A stretch of 59,044 nt of DNA from contig CAMXPV010000023.1 of NCBI GenBank assembly GCA_947245585.1, positions 1 through 59,044 on the forward strand, in the 5' to 3' direction. The notes beneath the pieces are model-generated. The model had not been told where the DNA came from. It was given only the letters and a program-made list of their open reading frames with translations, and did no database searches. This document shows, one piece after another, positions 17,153 to 27,261 of this stretch. This DNA comes from an uncultured Lachnospiraceae bacterium (GTDB lineage: Bacteria > Bacillota > Clostridia > Lachnospirales > Lachnospiraceae). Both the position numbers and the translations under genes were made by a program. Position 1 is the stretch's first letter; each line of letters opens with the position of its first letter.

Positions 17153-18200
17153 CACTTTCCGGCTCCTCCCTGTGCAGATACGCATCCACATTCTCTTTGG
17201 TGATCAGACTGATATCCGCCGTAAAATACTGGCTTGTATAGCCCAACTCGTGGTATTCCTGCAAAGCGTCGATGCAGAAGCCGCCCATCTGCGGCGTGTC
17301 GATGTTTACGGTGGCATAGATCACATTCCTGTCGATGGCATTTAAAATAGTGTCGGAGGTATACTGTCCCAGAATGCTGACCGAGCCCACCTTATTGTAA
17401 TCCACCACAGCCTGATAGGCGCAGGTCGTATTCAACTCGTTGAGGCAGATCAGAATATCCGGCACGTTTTCCCCCAAAAAGATATCCCTGACAGACTCCT
17501 CCACCGAAAAAGCGTTGGTGTCGTCCACGGATTGCAGGGAAACTTCTATTGCCGCATCTCCCCGCTCCTGCTCGATCGCCTCCTGAATGCCGGAGTAAAT
17601 GATATTTTGATCCAGGCTGTTCGCGTAGGAATTGACCAAAAGAGTCACTTTTATGGGACGATCCGTCACCCCGGTCAGCCGCTCCCGCATAATCTTGAGC
17701 GCCTGTCTGCCATATTCCCTCCCGAGATTATAGCTTCCCACGCCAACAAAACTGCAGCGTGCGCTCTGGGTGCTGTCACCGTAGAGCGTCACCACCGGAA
17801 TTCCGCTCTCCGCAGCCCGATCAATCAGCTCCCGCAGCGTCTCATTTTCGCCGGCCGTCACAATAATTCCATCCACTCCGGAGGCGATGGCGATCTCCAT
17901 CTGCTCCTCCACGCTGTAACCCTGCATCTGATCGCTTCCAAGCCAATCCACATAGACGTTTTCCTCAAGCGCCCTCTCGCAGGCCCCGGAATAAACGGAC
18001 TGCCAAAAAGCGGATTTCCCTTCCTGGGTAATCATGATATAGTATCTGTCATAAACGTCCCCTGCCGTCTCCTCCTGATAGCCGCCCTGATAAAACCACA
18101 GCACATACCCTGCCATCATCACCGTGAAAACAACGCAGGCCACAGAAAGAAACAGGGGGAGAAGCATAAGCCCCGAAAAAATTTTTTTCGGGGCCTGCAT
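17145..18200 (-). CDS. Membrane-anchored sugar-binding sensor protein
   Basis: A 351-residue protein with one uncleaved N-terminal membrane helix (about residues 10-35) and an extracellular type I periplasmic-binding domain of the RbsB/LacI fold (from YYIMITQEG; segments such as DGIIVTAGENETLRELI and GIPVVTLYGD). Such anchored receptors sit with YesM/YesN pairs in Clostridia and are thought to present sugar to the kinase. ATG 18200 is chosen because AGAGGA precedes it at 4-5 bases; the longer frame to 18260 would overlap the DHH gene. A 25-bp palindrome covers codons 3-11, which is unusual and could limit expression. Confidence 0.88.
   Translation of the reverse strand: MQAPKKIFSGLMLLPLFLSVACVVFTVMMAGYVLWFYQGGYQEETAGDVYDRYYIMITQEGKSAFWQSVYSGACERALEENVYVDWLGSDQMQGYSVEEQMEIAIASGVDGIIVTAGENETLRELIDRAAESGIPVVTLYGDSTQSARCSFVGVGSYNLGREYGRQALKIMRERLTGVTDRPIKVTLLVNSYANSLDQNIIYSGIQEAIEQERGDAAIEVSLQSVDDTNAFSVEESVRDIFLGENVPDILICLNELNTTCAYQAVVDYNKVGSVSILGQYTSDTILNAIDRNVIYATVNIDTPQMGGFCIDALQEYHELGYTSQYFTADISLITKENVDAYLHREEPESDE
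18170..18194. repeat. 25-bp palindrome inside the start of the sensor gene
   Basis: GCCCCGAAAAAA-T-TTTTTTCGGGGC, perfect on both arms. It begins 4 bases after the ATG and ends near codon 11. It could form a strong hairpin in RNA, or a terminator-like structure for the DHH gene just upstream. Confidence 0.75.
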
Positions 18201-18237
18201 CTTATCCTCTATTGGATTGTTTTTCAAAGTCTGTTCA

Positions 18238-19167
18238 TCACTTTTTGTAGTAGGTATCATAGTTCACAATCTCATCAAGCAGTTTCGGAATCTGTTCTTC
18301 CATCGTCTCATCCGTAAACTGACAGGTTCCCACCGCCATATGTCCGCCGCCGCCGTACTTGAGCATCAAGCTGCCCACATTGACATGGGAGGTGCGGTTT
18401 AATACGCTGTAGCCCACCGCTGCGGAACAACCCTTTCCGCCGCGTCCGCTGACGATCCAGACGGATATGTTCTGCTCCGGATACATGCTGTAGATCAAAA
18501 ACCGGTTGCCGGAGTAGATCGGGTCAACGCCCCGCAGATCGGAGATAATCACATCCTTTTCTATCCGCGTGTGCGCCTTTACCATCTCCCGAAACTTCTG
18601 ATCCTGTTCGCGATAAATATCAATTCTTTCCTGCACATCGGACAGGGCAAGAATCTCTTCCGTGTTCATGGTACGGCAGCACTCCATCAGCTTCTCCATC
18701 AACTGATAATTGGAGATCGTGAAGTTGCGCCATCTGCCCAGGCCCGTCCGGGGATCCATCAGGAACCCGACTAAAATCCATCCCTGCGGATTCTGTATCT
18801 CATCTATGGTCAGATTACCGGAGTCTACCTTGTCCACAGCCTCCATCATATCGTCGAAATGGGAAAACCGCTCCTTGCCGCCGTAATATTCATAGATAAT
18901 GCGCGCGCAGGAAGGCGTGATGCGGCTCTCGCCCTTATACTTTCCCTTCAATTCATTGCGCTCATGCTCACTGGAATGGTGGTCGAACCAGAGACCGCAC
19001 CCTTCAACGAAAGGCACGTTTGCCAACACATCATTCTCGTTGATCTCCACAAGACCATCCTGTAGATCCTTGGGATGCGCAAATTTCCAACTGTCAATCA
19101 GACCGATCTCTTTCAGCAATGCACCGCAGGCCAACCCGTCAAAATCAGAACGTGTCACTAATCTCAT
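18238..19167 (-). CDS. DHH/DHHA1 family phosphoesterase
   Basis: A 309-residue protein of the DHH superfamily. The N-terminal metal-binding motifs are DFDG near residue 8 and DHHSS near residue 63; the C-terminal DHHA1 motif is GGGGHMAVG near 283. Family members cleave phosphodiesters such as short oligonucleotides or cyclic di-nucleotides, and some are annotated as exopolyphosphatases; the exact substrate here is unknown. It has a strong promoter of its own, and the sensing operon follows 37 bases after its stop. The functional link to sugar sensing is inferred only from this arrangement. Confidence 0.85.
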   Translation of the reverse strand: MRLVTRSDFDGLACGALLKEIGLIDSWKFAHPKDLQDGLVEINENDVLANVPFVEGCGLWFDHHSSEHERNELKGKYKGESRITPSCARIIYEYYGGKERFSHFDDMMEAVDKVDSGNLTIDEIQNPQGWILVGFLMDPRTGLGRWRNFTISNYQLMEKLMECCRTMNTEEILALSDVQERIDIYREQDQKFREMVKAHTRIEKDVIISDLRGVDPIYSGNRFLIYSMYPEQNISVWIVSGRGGKGCSAAVGYSVLNRTSHVNVGSLMLKYGGGGHMAVGTCQFTDETMEEQIPKLLDEIVNYDTYYKK

Positions 19168-19234
19168 TCTTTTTCACCTTCTCCTTCTATCCGAAATGTG
19201 ATACCCCTTGTTCCGAATTATCTCACTAGTTAAA

Positions 19235-19263
19235 ATTATATAGGAAGCAGACCCGCATTTCAA
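19235..19263 (-). promoter_or_regulatory. SigA promoter of the DHH-sensor operon
   Basis: TTGAAA (19258-19263), a 17-base spacer and TATAAT (19235-19240) on the minus strand, 68 bp before the DHH start. It lies just after the addA stop and should drive the DHH gene and the sugar-sensing genes behind it. Confidence 0.8.
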
Positions 19264-19272
19264 GAAAAAGAT

Positions 19273-22200
19273 TCAAAGGAATATCCTTGTGGGGCCGTCA
19301 TCCTTCGCTATGACAGTGATCTGCGTTCCCAGCTTGAACGAATAGAGAATCCGCTCTTTCACGGGCTTCGCCCCGCTCACCGAAGGATAGCCAAAAATCT
19401 GCTCCAGCGCCTCGCTGTAGTAGATCAGCTGTGTCCGATAGCGTTTCACCAGCTCCTCCGGCGCGGACACGGCGTCTGTCTTATAATCCAGCACCACAAA
19501 ACCGTCCTCCTCCTCAAAGAACACGTCGATAATTCCCTGAATAAGCACCGTCTCTTCCGGCGGGAAGCCATCCCCCAACCGGTTGGCCGGAAGGCCCATC
19601 ACGAAGGGCTGTTCTTTATACAGTTTTCCCGCACGGGCCGCCTCCGCCATACGGCGCGCCGTGAGGCTTGTCAGAAAAGCGGCGATTTTCGGAACGGAAG
19701 CCGCCTCGTAATATTCCTGTGAGAGCCGCCCTTCTCTCCGCATCTGTTCCATCTGCTCCCGCAAAAGAGCCTCCGCCGCCACTCCATCTGCATAGACCTC
19801 CTTGGTCAATTTTGTAAAATCAAAGAGCTCCATCACCTTGTGGAAGGCGCTTCCCCGCGCAGCGCCGCTGACACGCTCGTCGCCTTTTAAGAATTTCGGC
19901 AGATAGGGAACAGGCGGCTTCTCCTCAAAAAGTTTGGCTGAAAGCTCGTCTTCTTCGTGCATTCCGGCCATCTTTAACTCCGATACGGTAGTCTTCGTAT
20001 AGAGGTCTTTCAGATTTTCGTGCGGATATTCATAGGCAAAACGGTATGACAGCTGTGTCATGAGATTTTCGTCCACCGGGCCGCTTTCAACCGCCAAAAG
20101 GAGCTTTCTCTTCGCCTCCATCCCCGAAATGGTCTCCTCTATCTTTTCCTCCACCACATGATCCCAACCGGTCAATTTTACGCAAAAGCCCAAATCCTGC
20201 GCATATTCCGAACCTTTATGATCCGGTTTTACCCCACAGGCCTCATAAACCCCGTCCAGACATCGGTTGCCGGAAAGAGCGGATAGCAGCAGGGTTACAA
20301 AACTGTCCTGTCCAAGAAGCGTATCGTAGGAGAGCCTCTTTTCCCTGCGCCTTTGCAGCGGAAGCAAGGATGCAGCCAGCTTTTCCGGGTTTTTGACTAT
20401 TCCGGTCATAATCAGTTTTTCCTCGGCCCTGGTCATGGCCACATAGAGGATTCTCAATTCTTCCGCCAGGTTATCCCGCTTCAGTTTAACCGCTATGGCA
20501 TTTTTTCTAAGGTTACTGCTCTTCACTCTTCCCACAAAATCCACATAATCCACACCGATTCCCGCATCCACATCCACCACCAGAACGCCCCCCGTCTCCT
20601 TTTTACGGAAGCTCTGCGCCAACCCCGACACAAAGCAGATGGGAAATTCCAACCCCTTGCTCTTATGAATGCTCATAATCCGGACCACATCCGCATTCTC
20701 ATCCTGCACGGCGGCCTCGCCGTAATCCACCTCATACTTTTCCAGCTGTTCCATATAGCGCAGGAAATGATAGAGACCGGCGTAACTGGTTTTCTCATAG
20801 TCCGCCGCCTTCACCAAAAGCATCTCCACATTGGCCCGCCGCCTGCCCCCCTCGGGGCTTGCCGCCACATGGTGCAGATAGCCGTTCTCCCGCAGAATTG
20901 TCTGTAAAAGCTCGTGGACGGAGAGGTAGACGGAAAGTTCCCTGTACCGTGTTATTTTTCCGAGAAAAGCCATAATTTTTTCCCGCAGCTGTGGGGTGAT
21001 CATCCCCGCCTCATCCGCGCCGCCGCAGGCCACAAGCGCGTCATAGAGGTACTTCTTTCTGGGAAAAGCCGCGCGCACGAGCGCGATCTCCTCCTTGGAG
21101 AAACCGCCCAGAAACGTATGCAGTGTCCCGTACAGCGGAATGTCCTGCAGGGGGTTGTCCAGAATCCGCAGAAAATGTAAGAGCTCCTGTACCTCCGAAG
21201 CCGCAAAATATCCGGTTCTTGCAGTCACATGGGCCGGAATGCCCGCTTCCTCCAACACCCGCTTAAACACCTCGTCCCAACCGGACAGGGAGCGCAGTAA
21301 AATCACGATGTCGCTGTACCTTGGCCGCCGCAGTGTCCCCGTCTCCTTGTCCGTGACCTGGAACTCCTTGAGAAGCGCCTTGATCCGGGCAGCCACGCCG
21401 TAGGCTTCCTGCTCCTTCGCAGTCTGCTCTGCGGAATTCTTCTCCTCCCGAAACAGAAGAAGCTCCGTCACGTTAGACGCTTCTTCAAAAAGTGCTTCCT
21501 CCCTTTGTGGATAGGACGCGCCAAGGTGCAGGGCCGCATTCTCATCATAGGCAATGCCGCCCAGTTCCTGTCCCATCACCCTATCAAAAACCGCATTTAC
21601 GCTATGCAACACTTCCCCGCGGCTCCTGAAATTCTGATGAAGGTCAATGCGCATGGCATGGTTCCCCGACTGTCCATAGGCCTCATGTTTCTCCAGAAAC
21701 AGTTCCGGTCTCGCCAGACGGAACTTATAGATGCTCTGCTTCACATCCCCCACCATAAAACGGTTATAATTGCCCTGCGCCTCCCCGCTGATACAGGAGA
21801 GCAGATACTCCTGCACCAGATTGCTGTCCTGATACTCGTCGATCAAAATTTCATGAAAACGTCCCCGGTAATCCAGTGCGGTCTCCGTGGGCACATAGTT
21901 TCCCTCCTCCTCCCGCACAAGCGCCTGCAGGGCAAAATGCTCGATATCGTCAAAATCCAGAATATTCCTGTCCCGCTTCGCCTCGTCGAAGGCCGCTTTG
22001 AAAGCCAGCGTCAGATCAATCAGCGCCGCCACCGCCGCCTGGCACCCCTTCATCTGTCTATATGCCTGCTCGGAAGAACCGTTAAAAAACTGCGTCCGTA
22101 GCGCCGCAAACGCCTCCTTCACGCTGTCCCGCAGTCCCTTTGCCGCCTCCCGTTTCACGGGGGAGACCGCAGCGTCCCGCTTGGACGGCAGTCTGTCAAA

Positions 22201-23115
22201 CGACACCCCGCCGAACGCGCCGCAGAGCGCATCGTAATCAGCCGCCGCGCCGCCGCGCCTTTCCTGCGCCTCCTTCACGCCGTCATCCGCCGCCTCATCT
22301 GCATTCGGTTCCGTGCCACCGCAGGCCCGCCAAAGCCCCTCCGTCATCTCCCGCTCCTTCTCCAAGAGAGGCCCGTAAAAATAAGGTCCGTCCGGCTCCT
22401 CACACAGGCGCGCCGCCGCGGACAGTTTTTCCAGACAGCCCAAAAGCACGAGCCGCACATGCTCCATAAACACTGCCGCCCAAGGCAGACTGAGAAGATC
22501 CGTCCCCGCAGGCATCCGGTAATCCTGCTTGCGCTCCACAAGCCATTTCTCAGGGAAGGGCATACTCATGGCAAAGTCATAGAGTTTTAACACCTCTTTC
22601 TCCACGGCCTCATCCCTGCTGCCCACGCTGAAATATTCCATACAGTTTAGGAAGTCCTGCTCTTCCCTGCCGTAAGCCTCCTCGATCACGCGGGCTAACA
22701 CATCCGCCCGCAAAAGCTTCATCTCCCCCTCCTCCGCAATCCGGAAGCCGGGATCAAGTCCGATGGTGTGGAACTGGTTTCGCAGAATAAACAGGCAAAA
22801 ACTGTCTATAGTCGTGATCTGGGCATTATACAGCAGCGTGGTCTGCCGCTGTAAGTGTTCGTTTTCCGGATCAAGGGACAGTCTCTCGTTCAGGGCGCGG
22901 CTGATCTTCTCCCGCATCTGCGCGGCGGCTGCGTTGGTAAAAGTCACCACAAGCAGCCGGTCTATATCCACCGGATGCTCTCCCCCGCACACCATCTCCA
23001 CGATCCGCTCCACCAACACCGCTGTCTTGCCGGAACCGGCCGCTGCGGAGACCAACAGATTACAGCCCCGCTGTTCGATCACTTTCTTTTGTGTTTCCGT
23101 AAATGTGATTCCCAT
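19273..23115 (-). CDS. addA: ATP-dependent helicase/nuclease subunit A
   Basis: The helicase-nuclease subunit that with AddB resects double-strand breaks and degrades linear foreign DNA. It has 1280 residues, normal for AddA. The UvrD-like helicase begins with Walker A (AAAGSGKT, Lys 30); Walker B appears as ILIDEYQDSN in the first half; later helicase motifs include VRIMSIHKSKGLEFP. The C-terminal RecB-type nuclease motif is VLDYKTD near residue 1210. A run of low-complexity acidic and Ala-rich sequence lies near 255-290. It starts 31 bases after addB. The pair replaces RecBCD in this lineage. Confidence 0.97.
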   Translation of the reverse strand: MGITFTETQKKVIEQRGCNLLVSAAAGSGKTAVLVERIVEMVCGGEHPVDIDRLLVVTFTNAAAAQMREKISRALNERLSLDPENEHLQRQTTLLYNAQITTIDSFCLFILRNQFHTIGLDPGFRIAEEGEMKLLRADVLARVIEEAYGREEQDFLNCMEYFSVGSRDEAVEKEVLKLYDFAMSMPFPEKWLVERKQDYRMPAGTDLLSLPWAAVFMEHVRLVLLGCLEKLSAAARLCEEPDGPYFYGPLLEKEREMTEGLWRACGGTEPNADEAADDGVKEAQERRGGAAADYDALCGAFGGVSFDRLPSKRDAAVSPVKREAAKGLRDSVKEAFAALRTQFFNGSSEQAYRQMKGCQAAVAALIDLTLAFKAAFDEAKRDRNILDFDDIEHFALQALVREEEGNYVPTETALDYRGRFHEILIDEYQDSNLVQEYLLSCISGEAQGNYNRFMVGDVKQSIYKFRLARPELFLEKHEAYGQSGNHAMRIDLHQNFRSRGEVLHSVNAVFDRVMGQELGGIAYDENAALHLGASYPQREEALFEEASNVTELLLFREEKNSAEQTAKEQEAYGVAARIKALLKEFQVTDKETGTLRRPRYSDIVILLRSLSGWDEVFKRVLEEAGIPAHVTARTGYFAASEVQELLHFLRILDNPLQDIPLYGTLHTFLGGFSKEEIALVRAAFPRKKYLYDALVACGGADEAGMITPQLREKIMAFLGKITRYRELSVYLSVHELLQTILRENGYLHHVAASPEGGRRRANVEMLLVKAADYEKTSYAGLYHFLRYMEQLEKYEVDYGEAAVQDENADVVRIMSIHKSKGLEFPICFVSGLAQSFRKKETGGVLVVDVDAGIGVDYVDFVGRVKSSNLRKNAIAVKLKRDNLAEELRILYVAMTRAEEKLIMTGIVKNPEKLAASLLPLQRRREKRLSYDTLLGQDSFVTLLLSALSGNRCLDGVYEACGVKPDHKGSEYAQDLGFCVKLTGWDHVVEEKIEETISGMEAKRKLLLAVESGPVDENLMTQLSYRFAYEYPHENLKDLYTKTTVSELKMAGMHEEDELSAKLFEEKPPVPYLPKFLKGDERVSGAARGSAFHKVMELFDFTKLTKEVYADGVAAEALLREQMEQMRREGRLSQEYYEAASVPKIAAFLTSLTARRMAEAARAGKLYKEQPFVMGLPANRLGDGFPPEETVLIQGIIDVFFEEEDGFVVLDYKTDAVSAPEELVKRYRTQLIYYSEALEQIFGYPSVSGAKPVKERILYSFKLGTQITVIAKDDGPTRIFL

Positions 23116-23146
23116 AAATAATGTCCTGTCCCCTTTGCAGAATCTC

Positions 23147-26100
23147 TCACGATTCCTCGCGAATCCGCTCCAACGCTTCCTCCGCCTTCATCTTCTCCAG
23201 TTTCCGCGGCTGATACCCCTGCGTCCCGTCCAGAAACCCGCAGACGCGCTTGTATGCGCAGTAAGTGCAGGCCTTTTCCGCCCCCAGCTCGCAGGGATTG
23301 ACCGATATGGTTCCGTCCAGAATTTCCCTGCCGAGGCTGCGGATTTTTCGGTTTACATAATTTGATACCGTCCGCATATCCTCTTCCGATATGACACTCG
23401 ATACAGCAGAGAAACTTCCGTCTTTTTTCCGCTCTATTGGCAGAATGTCAGACTTATCCGTAAAGGTTCCATCGAGCATTCTGACGGCCTCGTCATTTTT
23501 ATTGACCATACCGGTCATCTTTAATTCCTGCAAAATTTTGGCATTGACCTCCTCCGGCGTCAGGTTTTCCCCTTCCACCATAGGATCTGCCACCCGGTAG
23601 TAGAGCATGGCCGCAGGAACGACTTCCTTATCGGGATGCTTTTTCTGCACAAGCTCCACCGCCGCATTCATATATACCACCAATTGTAACTGCAGTCCGT
23701 AATAGAGCGCGGCCAGATCAAACCGCCGCTCCCCCGACTTATAGTCTATGACCTTCACATAAACCCGGTCCTCGGTCTCACTCACATCCACCCGGTCAAT
23801 TCTGCCCCGCAGGCGCATTTTCTCTTTTTCGCCCAAAGCAATATTTAAGGAATCCAAATTTTCCAACACATCGAAGGAAACCTCAAAAGCTTCCGGCAGG
23901 AACCGCCCCTTTTGCAGCTGGGTCTGTAATGTCTGCACAGTGCGGTTCATGATCCGTTCGATCCGCTTTAACAGATGGCGGTTTCTGGCATTGCTGTAAA
24001 GAATCGTCTCCCCGTAGGCAGCGGCGCAGGCTTCCAGTGATTCCGCTAAAAGGCGGCGTCCCTCCTCCTTCGGAAAATCAAACCATGTATACCCTCGTCC
24101 CGCCAGTTTCTCCGAAAAGTTCTCCAATACGCTGTGGAAAAGATTCCCCATATCCACCGCCTCAAAGCTGTACTCTCCCCGCTCCCGCAGGCGCAGGCCG
24201 TATTGTAGAAAATGGGCGTAGGCGCAGGCCGCATATTTTTCCAGGCGGCTCACACTGTTTAACAGGGATGCGCCGTAAAGGGCAGCCGCCACCGTCCTGG
24301 ACAAGGGCCTGTCCTCCTGCCTCGCAAAGGCCGTTTCAATCAAATCCGAAATCTCTTCCCGATACTCCCGGTTCTCATCATAACAGCGGTAAAAAGTGTA
24401 AAGACTCCTCTCCCCTTCCGCGTCTAGCCGTCCTGCCGCATACTCCCGCAAAATATCTGTAAAAAAGCCAACGCCGTCCGCGCCGCTTACAATCTGTTCC
24501 CCTGCCGGTTCCTGTTCGGGTTTTTCCATGGCAAGCGCCGGAAACAGCCCCCGCACCATATCCACCAGATAAGCGGGGCGAATCGCCCTGCCGTCCTCCC
24601 CCACCCTGGCATAGGAAAGATACAGCGCCTCCGAGGGCTTCGTCATGTTTAAATACAGGTAAAGCCGTTGGATGTACATCTGTTCTCTGGGAGAAGGCGC
24701 AAGCTCAATCTCTGATTCCCGCAGAAATTCTCTGTCAATGTCCGAAATGATACCGCCGCCGGCCCCCTTCGGAATATTGCCGTCGTTCACGCCGAGAAAA
24801 AAGAGCACTTTTACCTTGTTTAACCGGGTTCTCTCAATGTCCCCCACCAGAACCCGGTCCACATTCTGGGGAATTGTGCCGACCGTGATCTCCATCAGCC
24901 CGGAATCCAGAATATCCGCAAACTCCTTCAGGGACATCTCCTCCCCCGCAAGCAGCCCTTCCATCTGGTCCAGTAAATCAATCACCAAAGGATAAATCTG
25001 CCCGTACTCCTTGGCTCTGGACAGGTCTCCCTTCTCCCGGAACCTGTTCTCAAAGACAGCTAATTTATTCTGTATCTCGTTTTCCACTAGAAAATGATAG
25101 AGCGCACGGACCATATCATCCGCACTTTTTAACGGAATCAAAAAAGGCGCAAGCTGTTCCATCAGTCGCACCCGTATGGCATTACATAATTGCAGCATCG
25201 CCAAAGAAGCCTCCTCTCCCTCCGGGTCTTCCTCCCGATAGGTAAAGGCTTCGCTCCAACGCTTGCGGCCCCTGATGCCGAAACGGCGGACATAGTTTTC
25301 CAACCTGTCCACTTCCTCCCTCTCAAAACCTGCCAACCCCGTGCGCAGATAATGAAAGACCGCATCAAAACTGAAATCCTGCAATAAAATCTGCAGTGCG
25401 CTCCGCAGATAAGAAGCAAATGGGTTTCCCAAAATGCCTCTGGTGTGGTCCACATAGACAGGAATGTCAAACCGGGCAAACACCTCCTCCACATCCTTGC
25501 CGTAAACCTCCATATTTCCTGTCACCACAGCGATATCCCGGTAGCACAGTTCTTTCGACTGCAAGAGCAGTCTGCGAATCGCAATGCAAGTCTGCCGCAG
25601 CTCCTGTGCAGGCGTTGATGCCTCAAAAAGATGGATGCTTTCCACCCTGTCCTCGTAGACGCAGGGCGGATAGCGAAACAAATTCCGCTCCAAATGAGCC
25701 AGTTCCGGATTGTCCGCAAAGCGGGGCGGGCGGCCGCCTTCTTTTCCACTGCACCAGACAGCTTCCTCCTCCGGGATCCCGGACTCCTTCGCCAGTCTGC
25801 AAAGAGCCGACACCGTCTTCTGGCTCAGATAAAAAAGCTTCTGCTTCCCTTCCACCACATAGGGATTCTCCCGCTCATCCATGGTCAGCGTCACAATCAC
25901 CTTCTCCGAAAGCCGCATCAAATCCGAAATCACCCTGTTTTGAATTGGGGTAAATCCTGTAAACCCGTCAAAGGCAATCACACTGTCCCTCACAATTTCG
26001 GACTTTGGCAGGGCCGCCCGCAGCCTGTCAAGAGTACCCTCCGTGGTGATAAAACGGCCTTCTGTGTATGCACGAAACGCCCTGTATAAATATTGCAGGT

Positions 26101-26572
26101 CTTTTAATTTATAACAGAGCGCGCCCCGTTCCTTCGCGTAGGAGATCAGCGCATCCAACTCTTTCTCTCCCACCCCGTACTGCATAAACTCGGAGAGGGC
26201 CGATTTCACTTCATGGATATAGCCGATTTTCTGCAAATGACTTCCGAGAACCGTGAGCTTTTTCCGCTCCTCTCCCGCCACCTTGCGCAGAACCAGGCTC
26301 TTCCCCGTATCATCCAGAACCGGCAATTCCTCGCCGCCCACTTCTTCCAAAATCCGATGGGTCAGTCTGCCAAAACTCAGCACGTCAATGTTCATGATCG
26401 CGTGGCGTGGATGTTCCACCACCAGATCCATTTGGGTCTGCATGGTAAACTGATCCGGCACGATCAGCAGATAATTTTTCTCAGGGTGCCTGATGGATTC
26501 TTCTATGATAACGTCATGCAGTTTTTTACTTTTGCCTGCGCCCGAAGCGCCAAAATAAAATTGTAAGGACAT
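23147..26572 (-). CDS. addB: ATP-dependent helicase/nuclease subunit B
   Basis: The AddB subunit, 1141 residues. The N-terminal Walker A is GASGAGKS (residues 8-15). The remaining helicase motifs are degenerate, as usual for AddB. The C-terminal nuclease domain carries VIDYKSG. Four cysteines that hold an iron-sulfur cluster are visible: one in KYAACAYAHF and three in ACTYCAYKRVC near the end. It lies 29 bases behind metI, with no obvious promoter or terminator between, so a metNI-addBA transcript is possible. The ribosome site (GGAACGGAAAAAG) is weak. Confidence 0.97.
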   Translation of the reverse strand: MSLQFYFGASGAGKSKKLHDVIIEESIRHPEKNYLLIVPDQFTMQTQMDLVVEHPRHAIMNIDVLSFGRLTHRILEEVGGEELPVLDDTGKSLVLRKVAGEERKKLTVLGSHLQKIGYIHEVKSALSEFMQYGVGEKELDALISYAKERGALCYKLKDLQYLYRAFRAYTEGRFITTEGTLDRLRAALPKSEIVRDSVIAFDGFTGFTPIQNRVISDLMRLSEKVIVTLTMDERENPYVVEGKQKLFYLSQKTVSALCRLAKESGIPEEEAVWCSGKEGGRPPRFADNPELAHLERNLFRYPPCVYEDRVESIHLFEASTPAQELRQTCIAIRRLLLQSKELCYRDIAVVTGNMEVYGKDVEEVFARFDIPVYVDHTRGILGNPFASYLRSALQILLQDFSFDAVFHYLRTGLAGFEREEVDRLENYVRRFGIRGRKRWSEAFTYREEDPEGEEASLAMLQLCNAIRVRLMEQLAPFLIPLKSADDMVRALYHFLVENEIQNKLAVFENRFREKGDLSRAKEYGQIYPLVIDLLDQMEGLLAGEEMSLKEFADILDSGLMEITVGTIPQNVDRVLVGDIERTRLNKVKVLFFLGVNDGNIPKGAGGGIISDIDREFLRESEIELAPSPREQMYIQRLYLYLNMTKPSEALYLSYARVGEDGRAIRPAYLVDMVRGLFPALAMEKPEQEPAGEQIVSGADGVGFFTDILREYAAGRLDAEGERSLYTFYRCYDENREYREEISDLIETAFARQEDRPLSRTVAAALYGASLLNSVSRLEKYAACAYAHFLQYGLRLRERGEYSFEAVDMGNLFHSVLENFSEKLAGRGYTWFDFPKEEGRRLLAESLEACAAAYGETILYSNARNRHLLKRIERIMNRTVQTLQTQLQKGRFLPEAFEVSFDVLENLDSLNIALGEKEKMRLRGRIDRVDVSETEDRVYVKVIDYKSGERRFDLAALYYGLQLQLVVYMNAAVELVQKKHPDKEVVPAAMLYYRVADPMVEGENLTPEEVNAKILQELKMTGMVNKNDEAVRMLDGTFTDKSDILPIERKKDGSFSAVSSVISEEDMRTVSNYVNRKIRSLGREILDGTISVNPCELGAEKACTYCAYKRVCGFLDGTQGYQPRKLEKMKAEEALERIREES

Positions 26573-26601
26573 TCTTTTTCCGTTCCGAAGCGCCTGCGCG
26601 G

Positions 26602-27261
26602 CTACTTCCTCTTATCCAATTTCGCAGACAGACGCATGCCAAGTGTCTGGAATATCTGTACCAGTATCACCAGAAGCACCACCGAGACGATCATTATTAC
26701 TGTCTCATACCGGTAGTACCCGTAACGCATGGCGATATCGCCCAAGCCGCCGCCGCCGACCACGCCCGCCATAGCGGAATAGCCAAGGATGGTGCCGATG
26801 GCGATGGTCACACCCACCAGAATGGAAGTTCTGGCCTCCACCAAAAGTACCTTCCAGATAATGGTAAAAGTGTCCGCGCCCATACTCTGTGCCGCCTCCA
26901 CCACGCCGTGATCCACTTCCTTGATCGAAGATTCAATCATGCGCCCGATAAAGGGAGCCGCCGCCAACGTGAGCGGCACGACGGTGGCCGCCGATCCCGT
27001 CGTCTTTCCCACAATGGCTCTCGTAATAGGCATTACGAGAATCAACAGAATCAAAAACGGAATGCTGCGCATGATGTTGGCGATCACATCAAGCGCTTTA
27101 TAGATAACAGCGTTGGGTCTGATCCCCGTCTTGTCAGTCACTGCCAACACGATGCCCCACGGCAGTCCGATCAGATAGCCGAACAAAGTTGACAGCAATG
27201 TCATAAGCAGCGTGTCCCGCACGCCTTCCAACATCATCAAAGTCAGATCACTAGTCCACAT
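26602..27261 (-). CDS. metI: Methionine ABC transporter permease
   Basis: Membrane subunit of a D/L-methionine importer, 219 residues with five helices and the conserved MetI loop EAAQSMGADTFTIIWKVLL. It overlaps the end of metN by 11 bases, so the two are translationally coupled. The methionine-binding lipoprotein gene (metQ) is not present next to it, so it must be encoded elsewhere. Confidence 0.94.
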   Translation of the reverse strand: MWTSDLTLMMLEGVRDTLLMTLLSTLFGYLIGLPWGIVLAVTDKTGIRPNAVIYKALDVIANIMRSIPFLILLILVMPITRAIVGKTTGSAATVVPLTLAAAPFIGRMIESSIKEVDHGVVEAAQSMGADTFTIIWKVLLVEARTSILVGVTIAIGTILGYSAMAGVVGGGGLGDIAMRYGYYRYETVIMIVSVVLLVILVQIFQTLGMRLSAKLDKRK

